Under the pieces are notes generated by a model. That model saw nothing but the letters and a program-made list of their open reading frames with translations, did not search any database and was not told where the DNA came from. Position numbers and translations under genes: made by a program. A stretch of DNA of 64,000 bases from Symbiodinium natans (Eukaryota > Sar > Dinophyceae > Suessiales > Symbiodiniaceae), in contig CAJNDS010001890.1 in NCBI GenBank assembly GCA_905221605.1, positions 1,059,501 through 1,123,500 on the forward strand, in the 5' to 3' direction. Shown piece after piece: positions 57,001 to 64,000 of the stretch (positions are counted from its first letter, which is position 1; the number at the start of each line of letters is the position of its first letter).

Positions 57001-60000
57001 TGTAGTTGCTCTTTACTCACATGGACTTGTAGCTAAAAACACGCATGCAGACTCTTTAAACACCCAGTCCCCAGGAGATTACGCTGGCCCAGGCACTGCA
57101 GAGCTCGAAGTCAATGTTCAAGGCTCAGAGTTGTTTAGGGATTAGGCTTAGGGCTTAGAGGTTTGAAGTTTAGGATTTAGCATTTCGGGCTTAGAGGGTT
57201 AAAGTTTAGGGTTTAGGGATTCCAAAATGGGGGTTGCAGGTTTAGCACGGGGCACAGGGACAAACAGATTTACGACTTACAGTCTCACTCCTCTACTTAG
57301 AGGTTCATGGGTAGCTTAAAGTGGTCCCTAAGCGTAGTTGCATGGTCCCTTAATATGGGCCCGTAAAAGGGCAGCCCTTATATTCCCCTTAATATACCCT
57401 ATACAAATTCAGGGCCTTCAGGGCCCATACATCAGAACCCTTCAAAGGAGTTTAGGGACCGTATTCAGGGCCGATGGAACTACCCTCAGAAGGTCTTATC
57501 AGCTGCGTAACTATCATTCATATCCGGCGAGAACCTCATTTAGGGTACGTATAACCCTACTTATCGCTACCACACAAGAACGCTCAAAAGCCTGGAGCCC
57601 TAAAACCCTAAACCCAAAGTTCCGATCGAGCCGCGCCAGGGCGGCACTAATTGGCAGCAGCATCTTCATCGACATCTCTCCCGTCTGGTCCTTAGGACTC
57701 TAGGGTTTAGGGTTTAGGGTCTAGGGTTTAGGGGTTTAGGGGTTTAGGGGTTTAGGGTTTAGGAGATTGCAGACGTTCTGAGAGTTTGGAGCTTGGGTTT
57801 CCGGATTGAATAGGTCTTGGTAGCCCGTTAACCATATGAGAATAAAGGCACCTCCTTTTTGCGGGGTTGGTTGCTTTAGAAGGGAACCTTGAACCAAAAA
57901 CAGGGAGAAGTACCAATGGGCTAGCAAGAGGGTCTAAGCTGCGAAACTCGGGTGAGTTGGTACAGACGACAGCCACCTCTCACTTCTCGAAACTAATCCT
58001 GCTATTTGGGTTTTACATTAGGGGTCTCTTTTTTTGGTAAACTCCACATCGTCTCGCAAGGCTGCCCTCGGCTTGATCCCAACTCCTCCACCTTGCCTCA
58101 ACTGTGGCTTCTATGATCCCTTAGCACCCAAGCTTTCATGGCGCCCCCTTATTTTGCCCTTATGAAAAAGAATATTTCTACTGTTTGGTTGGTGCTGAAG
58201 CAAATGGTAGTAATTAATACCCTCAGGCCTACACCCTAAACCCTAAACCCTAAACCCTAAACCCCTCATGGCCCCAGAGTCGTTGGGCGTGTTGGACATG
58301 ACCACGGGCCGGTAGCCCGCCCGCGACCAGAAGCGGAACAGCTGCGCGGTCAAGCCTCAGGCTGCGGTAGGGTTTAGGGTTTAGGGTTTAGGGTTTAGGG
58401 TTTAGGGTCTGGGGTTTGGGGTTTGGGGTTTAGGGGTTTAGGGGTTTAGGGGTTTAGGGTTGAGGGTTGATGCGTGAGCCTCTGTGGTATCCTGGAAAAT
58501 TCAGACTTGGGAAACTAGCAACCGCCGTCAGCAGAAATGCTAAGACCCCAAATTTGGAATTTGCGAATACACAAGACCCTAAAGCCTGAAGCCTACATTC
58601 CCGAAATCCTGCACATAACCCTGCAAACCATTCAAAGTAACAGGAGTAACTCTCGAAATCCAAAGCACTGAGCCTCCAAAGTGCAAAAGCTCAAGCCAAC
58701 TCCAATTCCCAAGCCCTAAAGAAAACCTGAACACAAAGCCCGCTTGAAAGCTGACGGGTACTTGTAAGTCAGGTCCAGGCTATAACTGAACCGTGAAGCA
58801 GCGAAGCCACAAGACTAGACTAGGCCCATACCCATCCCGACATAAAGCTTACAGTGTAGAGGGGTCAATACTCTCAACCAGGGCATAGGTCCTTAATGAA
58901 GGGCATACTGTAGCGGCCTGAATAATTAGAATAGAGTTCGCGGGTTTTCTAGTATACTTATAAAGGGACCATGAGGGCGGTGTTAGGGTTTAGGGTGGGT
59001 TTGGGGGGTATGGGCTCAGGGTTTCAGAGTTTTGGGTTTTTTTGGGGTGTTGCGGTTTCAGTGTTTGGGTCCAGGGTCATTTGGTCCAGGGCTTGAATCT
59101 TGACACGTGCAGCTAGAGAGACCTCAAGATACAGTAGGGGTCGGAATAAGAAGTAGGGTTTAGGGTTTAGGGTTTATTGAAATTATTAAGGGTTCAGGTC
59201 CGGGGAAGTTTCGAGGAGTTTCGTTTTTGGATTTTTCTTAATAATTTCAAGTTACAGGGGGCTTGAGGGTTTAGGGTTTAGGGTTTAGGGTTTAGGGGTT
59301 AGGGTTTAGGGTTTATTCCAGCAAGTGGCCGAAGGACACCCCCAACCAGTCGAATCGGGGTTCACCGGAACCGTCGCTGCCGGTCCTGGGCGCAGTTTGG
59401 GGAGACTCTAAAGCCTAAAGCCTAAAGCCTAAAGCCTCAAGCCTAAAGCCTAAACGCTAAACGCATCTAAAGCCTAAAGCCTAAAGCCTAAAGCCTAAAG
59501 CCTAAAGCCTCAAGCCTAAAGCCTAAACGCTAAACGCTAAACGCATCTAAAGCCTAAAGCCTAAAGCCTAAAGCCTACAGCCTAAAGCCTAAAGCCTAAA
59601 GCCTAAAGCCTAAAGCCTAAAGCCTAAAGCCTAAAGCCTAAAGCCTAAAGCCTAAAGCCTAAAGCCTCAATTCTAAACGCATGGAATCGCCCCAAGCTCA
59701 AAGCCCTAAGCCCCAAACACATCTAAAACCCTAAGCCTGTCAGGGTTCTTCATTATCTTTAGAAGGCTTTTTAGAGTTTTCGAGTAGATATGGGGGGGGG
59801 GGGGGGGGGGTGGTTCCAAAATTAGAGGAACCTTTCCTTATTAAGAAGGAATCCTACTACTTGGCGGTCTATATTAAGGGTCCCCTATTTTCGTAAGCCC
59901 CATATCGGCATTCTCCTCGTCTTCCTGAGGTTTGAGGCCCTAAGACCGGAAAAAAAAAAGGCTTTTGTGCAGGGTCGGGGGCTGCTAGCCGCAGCGCCTA

Positions 60001-63000
60001 GGAGGGTGGGAGGGTGAGGGTCAAAGCATGGGGGGTGAGGGGGGTGGGGGGGCGGGGGGGTTAGGGCGTAGGGTTTAGGGTTTAGGGATAGGAGCCTGCT
60101 CATGATATATAGAGCTTTTCTCAAAATAGGATCATCCTCAAGCAGGAAGATTCGCACCTTCCGAGGCAGATGTGACAGCTGTGGGCCACTTGGGGCTCAG
60201 GTTTCGGGTCCACCCTGAACCCGAAACTCTAAACACTAAACTACAAACCCCAAACCGTGCTAAGCTGGAAAGCGGCCCTTTGGCCCAGTCTGCCAGAAGT
60301 TCGATGGCACGCTGCCCGAAGCCCTGTCCAGTTGGATGTAATCTTCCATGGGTTTAGGGTCTATGGTTTAGGGTTGACTGCTTCTCAACATGGAAAGGTT
60401 CAAAGGCCACTTCTAGATCGATCCATGTATCTGAGAATGAGTAGATGGACAGGTTTGAGTATGCACGGATGGAGAAAAGCACAGCCTTAACCTCATGAGC
60501 CGACACCCACCAACAAAAAGGACCTCGGGGCGGACCTAAACCCTAAACCCTCAACCACCACAAAAATCAACCTTGGGCCTAAACCCTAAACCCTCAACCA
60601 CCAACAAAATAGACCTTGGGTTGAAACCAAACCCTAAACCCTAAACCCTCAACGCAACCTCTCGATGCCAAAGCCGAAAGCTTGGCCTGGCCCCGGGCAG
60701 CGGGTGCCGCCACCACTCGCCAAGGCCGCAAACCGCGCAGGCGTGCCAAGGCCAAGAAGGGGTACTCTTTCTCCACGCCTTGGGTTTAGGGTTTAGGGTT
60801 TAGGGTTTAGGTTTTAGGGGTACTCTTTCTCCACGCCTTGGGTATAGGACCCCATTTAGGGCTTTCGGGGGTTGAAAGCTTAGAGGTTTAGGGTGCAGGG
60901 GTACTCTTTCTCCACGCCTTAAGTTTAGGGCTTAGGGGTTTTGAGGCAATGGTTTGACGCTTAGGGCTTTGGGGCAGCCTTTCTCCACGCCTTGGTCTTA
61001 GGGCTTGAGGGGTTTAGATTATTGTGATGGCTTGAGAAGCAGGGCTCGGGGTTTTGGAGGCTCAGGGATATTTCGGGGCTACGTGAGGTATCGGGCCTTC
61101 ACGTTTTGGGCTTTTGGGGGGTCTTAAGGTCGAGGATTTCTCTATGCCTTGAAATGAGTTTCAAAATCTAGGAGGGCTTGCGATTTGCACATGCCTTCGA
61201 CAGAGACGGACTAAGGTTTCGGATTTAGGGTCTTCCGGTCTGAATCTTTTGGGTCAGGGGAAGCGATGAGTATAGGCTTCGGTGTCTCAAGCTCGTTACG
61301 TTCAGGAGAATTTCAGGAGGGGGCTCGCAGGTAGGGCGCCTGCCTTGTATATGACGTCTATAATTCAGGGGTATGTGGGTCATACAAGGGTGCTCGGAGT
61401 GATCTAAGCACTGTACAAGCGATGAGAGGAACTGAGAGCCTTGTCAAAATGCCTTTGCAGGGCTCATTGGGGCTTTTTGTGGATTGAGGGCTTCAGAGTT
61501 TGAGGTGTGCTTGAGGTCTGTCTTACTAGTTCTTGGTAAGGAATTCAAGGAGACTAAGTGGCATCATGTATCCGCCTACGCATCACCCTTTACAGGACTG
61601 CCCACCATTCCCAGGAATCTGTTGAGAGCTCCAGATGCGCACGGCTTGTCCATCTTTCATGGGCTTGCGTGTGCCCTTAGCGTCCATGCACCTACATAGT
61701 GTATACTTGGGTCCTAAAGCTACTATACAGAACCCCTTTCAGGGGCAAGTATATACTCGATGGGTTCATGGACTCCTTGTGGTAGTTGCTTCTGACATTC
61801 AAGTCACCGAGCCCTGAAGCCCTGGATCCCTCAAGCCTCCAAGCCCTGAAAAAATGCGAACGATTGTTGAAGTAGGGTGAGAAGTATCCGAAATAACGCT
61901 GTAACCAAATACTGTATAACAACAGCGTCCTACTAAACCCCCGATATCCCTCATGAAAGTGTATACAGTAGAAGCGATCATCTAACAAAGATGAGCCTCC
62001 TAGCCTCAACCCCTAAACCCTACAGCCCTAAACCCTAAACCCGAAACGCCTAAACCCCTAAACCCTAAACCCTAAACCCCTAAACCCCTAAAGCCTTTCT
62101 TGGGCGCGCATGCTCAGGCTTGGGCCGTTGGCGAGCAAGTGCGTCTGGTGCACTTTGGCACCGGACTGGCCCAATCGCTCTGGCGTCTCCTGCACATGGC
62201 AGACCAGCCTAGAGGGGTTTAGGGTTTAGGGGTTCCTGGATGTTCTCCCTGAAACTAACAGCTGCTTGATAGGGATTATAGTACCCCCTGTTGTGATCCC
62301 TAGTAAGGAGCTGTTAGTATACGGGGTAACATCTCAAGCTATCCCGAGAAAGTCTCAACCTTCCCGTGCTAAACCAACAACCCATAGTTGAAGATCAGAT
62401 TTGGTACACTGCAACTAAAAACTCTCGTACCATACTCTAGTGATCTCTGGTGGGAAGCAGGACCCTAGTTTAGAAGGTGTCCTAAATCCCTAAGCCCTTT
62501 AGAGCCCCCAACAGCCTTAGCCCAGAAGTAAGCCCCCGAGCCCTTAACCACCCTACAACCCTACAACCCTACAACCCTAAACCCTAAACCCTAAACCCTA
62601 CACCCAAAACCCTAAACCCTAAACCCTACACCCAAAACCCTCAACCGAAAATCTCCCCTCCTCGATGGCCACCACCACCACTGCGGGAGGGCCCTGGTTC
62701 TCTTTGGCGACCAATGCGAAGGTCCGAATGTGGGGGTCGGTGACGAGCCTCCCAATCAGTCGAAGGTGTGGGGGTTTTGGGCTTAGGGTTTAGGGTTGAG
62801 GGTTGAGGGTTCAGGGTTGAGGGTTGAGGGTTGAGGGTTTAGGGTCCGAATATGGGGGTCGGTGACGTGCGTCACAATCACCCTAGGACTCCAATACCCC
62901 TTTGATTGAGCAATATTCCTTAACAAATTAAGAGGGTTCCTTATATGGCTTCAGGAATCTTCCTTAGCTAAGGGGGTTTTGGTATCTCTGGGCAGTCGAA

Positions 63001-63572
63001 GGTTTTGGGATTTGGACTCGATATAGGGCTCTAGAATTGGGTGTCTTTGGACCGGAGGGCTTTTGGGTTTCAAAAGTTTCGGAAACCCTAAACCCTCAAC
63101 CCTAAACCCTAATCCCTAAACCTAAACCCTAAACCGGGATTTTTGGGTAAGGAGGGGTCGGGAATCAGAAGAACGGATCTCTGAAGACTGGAAAAATGTG
63201 ACCCAGCACTGGGTTGATAGGCTTTAAGACTTAGTAGCCCAGTACCCTTCTGAATAAAGGTACCCTTTTTGGGTTGGTTACTGTATGAGGGAGCCTTAGA
63301 CCAAAAAAGGGAACAGGGTACCACTGGGCTACTAAGAGAAGTGGAACTCCAACGAACCTTAACACCCAGGCTTTGGGTCTGGCAGTTGCGGTTTTGAGGG
63401 CAGGCCAAAACATTGTGGCAGGGCTTGGAGTTCCCTGACCTACTAGCCCTAAACCCTGAACCCTAAACCCCAAACCCTAAACCTGAAGCCCTAAGTCTTT
63501 AGGGTTTACAGGTCCATGCCTGGTGAGGTCGTTCGGGGATGTCCGATAGTGCCCGCGCAAGAGGCCCATGAC
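54087..63572 (-). CDS. NAT10: RNA cytidine acetyltransferase, NAT10/Kre33 family (5' partial)
   Basis: Acetylates cytidines in rRNA and tRNA, in the nucleolus, with ATP and acetyl-CoA (family knowledge). Exons in transcript order: 63520-63572, 62646-62748, 62114-62189, 60687-60778, 60256-60323, 59319-59385, 58273-58341, 57614-57690, then 56142-56231, 55591-55695, 55024-55098, 54322-54387, 54087-54159. Family landmarks occur in the right order: GHYRTSPNDL, PPAVVVVAIEEGR, LRPWRVVAAPAARGQ-GFGQRAIELL (acetyl-CoA loop region), RFDWLGVSFG, RFWSRAGYRPVVMSNTPND, TGEMSMKML. Phases agree from the first exon through 55024-55098; the 62114-62189 donor is uncertain. Donors include GC (63519, 62113, 60686, 58272) and GA (59318). 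The helicase part must lie past the right edge. Exons after 57614 follow in phase but I do not recognise them as this family; they could be a divergent tail or another gene. Confidence -1.
54163..54240. repeat. Acceptor region copied twice
   Basis: GAGTGGGACCTTACAGG at 54167 and again at 54218, separated by four TTTAGGG units; it is the sequence just upstream of the acceptor of exon 54087-54159. Confidence 0.85.
54564..54679. mobile_element. Family G element
   Basis: GGTTTAGGGGCAGTTAGAAC, TAAGGTTATAACCCGTCATG, CTAACTACCCATGAACCTCC AAG. Intronic in the minus chain at 54-55 kb. Confidence 0.55.
54902..55023. mobile_element. Family G element next to a donor
   Basis: CAGGTTTATGGGTGGTTCCG, CTAGAACTAGTTGTAACC, ATACACACGAACCTTCAAGT A. 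On the minus strand its end supplies GTTTATACTTGAAGG, the proposed donor of exon 55024-55098. Confidence 0.5.
55372..55447. mobile_element. Family D-like element with C tract
   Basis: TAGGGGCACCTCTTTTATAC, a run of C, then AAAGGGTACCCCTAGTTTCG. The G/C tract is internal here. Confidence 0.4.
55747..55879. mobile_element. Family G element, well preserved ends
   Basis: ACTTGGAGGTTCAGGGGTAA, GGCTATAACCAGTTCTGACG, TAACCCCACAATGAACCTCC AAGTAGGG. Core nearly equals the copy at 14750. Confidence 0.6.
56034..56117. mobile_element. Family D element
   Basis: ATTAGGGGTACCTTCTTGGG, TCCTTCTTATGAGGGAAGCC, then GATCCCCCCTAGTTTCGTAA. Intronic, between exons 56142 and 55695. Confidence 0.5.
57292..57570. 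mobile_element. Family G element with a large insert
   Basis: Left CTACTTAGAGGTTCATGGGT AG at 57292; right CGTATAACCCTACTTATCGC TACC near 57567; between lies about 150 bp with GGGCCCGTAAAAGGGCAGCC and inverted GGTCCCTTAA ends, probably another element. Confidence 0.45.
57818..57926. mobile_element. Family B TIR element
   Basis: TTGGTAGCCCGTTAACC to ACCAATGGGCTAGCAAG with GGGGTTGGTTGCTTTAGAAG inside. Intronic in the cytidine acetyltransferase gene, between exons 58273 and 57690. Confidence 0.65.
58922..58978. mobile_element. Family E element, right half missing
   Basis: ATTAGAATAGAGTTCGCGGG, CTAGTATACTTATAAAGGGA CCATGAGGG, then telomere-like sequence. The lost right end (GGTCGGAATAAG) may be the piece at 59139-59150. 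Confidence 0.45.
59409..59668. repeat. (AGCCTAA)n heptamer minisatellite
   Basis: About 35 units of AAGCCTA, a one-base variant of the CCCTAAA unit, with a higher-order block ending CTAAACGCTAAACGCATCT repeated. Lies 24 bp outside the acceptor of exon 59319-59385. Confidence 0.95.
59791..59905. mobile_element. Family D element with G tract
   Basis: Run of G, then TGGTTCCAAAATTAGAGGAA, GGAATCCTACTACTTGGCGG and GGGTCCCCTATTTTCGTAAG. Lies just upstream of exon 59319-59385 in the cytidine acetyltransferase gene. Confidence 0.55.
60755..60995. repeat. Exon-start fragment copied four times
   Basis: TACTCTTTCTCCACGCCTT, the first bases of exon 60687-60778 plus its acceptor, recurs at about 60822, 60901 and (partly) 60974, each copy followed by telomere-like sequence. 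Confidence 0.85.
61000..62094. other. Intron of the cytidine acetyltransferase gene
   Basis: Decayed TTTAGGG-like sequence to about 61130, then unique sequence, a small TIR element at about 61698-61757 (TAGTGTATACTTG / CAAGTATATACT), a worn G piece at 61865, then CCCCTAAA repeats. Confidence 0.45.
62233..62336. mobile_element. Family A TIR element, diverged
   Basis: Left CCTGGATGTTCTCCCTGAAA, right TACGGGGTAACATCTCAAG; internal CTAACAGCTGCTTGATAGGG. Sits in the cytidine acetyltransferase intron below exon 62646. Confidence 0.65.
63232..63335. mobile_element. Family B TIR element
   Basis: TAGTAGCCCAGTACCC to GGGTACCACTGGGCTACTAA with TTGGGTTGGTTACTGTATGA inside; one of the most intact copies. 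Its outer TTAGTAG/CTACTAA ends could give GTAG donors and TAAG acceptors on either strand. Confidence 0.65.
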
Positions 63573-63895
63573 CTGGGTTGTCGAAGAAGCGTTTGCAAGA
63601 CGAACTCCATATCCCTAAACCCTAAACCCTAAACCCTGGACTCAACACCTTATCAGAAGCGATTTGTTCGTTGGCTCATGGCCTGAATACTACGGTAGCA
63701 TTGAAGAGGCCCGGGTCTGAAACACAACTGGATGGGAAGGCCTTTAAAACCTCTGAACCCTAAATCTCTTGCCCAGAGGAGGCTTCGATCTACGACTCTG
63801 ATATTTCAGGTTTTGCACTCCAAGGACAAAGAACTCAAGCAAGGGACGAGCAAAGACTACCGAGAGGCATACCCCCTCCCCTACTGCCTGATGAA

Positions 63896-63996
63896 TTGGG
63901 ATGTTCCCCCGTAACCTAACAGTCCTTGATAGGGATTATAGTACCCCCTATAATAATCCCTATTAAGGACTGTTAGTATAACGGGGGACATCCCAA
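63896..63996. mobile_element. Family A TIR element at the right edge
   Basis: TTGGGATGTTCCCCCGTAAC to ACGGGGGACATCCCAA, nearly perfect inverted halves around TATAGTACCCCCTATAATAA. The right flank is cut by the window end. Confidence 0.7.
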
Positions 63997-64000
63997 CTTA

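Overview
The window looks like nuclear DNA of a dinoflagellate. (1) Arrays of the heptamer TTTAGGG/CCCTAAA (plant/dinoflagellate-type telomere repeat) occur every few hundred bases on both strands. (2) Coding sequence is cut into tiny GC-rich exons (about 30-450 nt, mostly 45-110 nt). (3) Besides GT-AG, several introns need GC or GA donors, as dinoflagellates use. (4) Every exon I could place with reasonable support reads on the minus strand, fitting unidirectional gene arrays. (5) One gene carries a membrane-protein motif I associate with dinoflagellate expansions. No rRNA, tRNA or CRISPR was seen. No ORF longer than about 180 codons exists, so genes were assembled by eye from open frame, splice sites, phase and GC-rich third positions; no program was run.

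Layout, in transcription order (right to left, all minus): about 63.6-54.1 kb, a NAT10/Kre33-type RNA cytidine acetyltransferase whose 5' part lies beyond the right edge; 51.5-45.2 kb, an unrecognised gene; 44.1-34.6 kb, a PQQ-type beta-propeller protein of 15 exons and about 520 codons, the best-supported long model; 33.9-31.1 kb and 30.3-28.6 kb, two unrecognised genes; 26.5-24.2 kb, a six-exon multi-pass membrane protein; 22.0-18.6 kb and 17.9-10.3 kb, two unrecognised genes; 9.1-2.9 kb, a weaker exon chain.

The striking feature is where the telomere-like arrays lie. Read along the transcribed strand, introns very often begin with (TTTAGGG)n, the donor being GTTTAGGG itself, and end with (CCCTAAA)n a few bases before the AG. 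Exons are islands between an upstream CCCTAAA array and a downstream TTTAGGG array, and many introns have inverted telomere-like ends. Superimposed are at least seven families of short (75-175 bp) terminal-inverted-repeat elements. One family (B) forms both splice sites of an intron in the beta-propeller gene, like an introner. Other copies lie at donors, nest in each other, carry telomeric inserts, or show an 8-bp target duplication.

Limits: exon ends are inferred from phase and consensus only. Where both strands stay open, as happens in GC-rich exons, this is stated.
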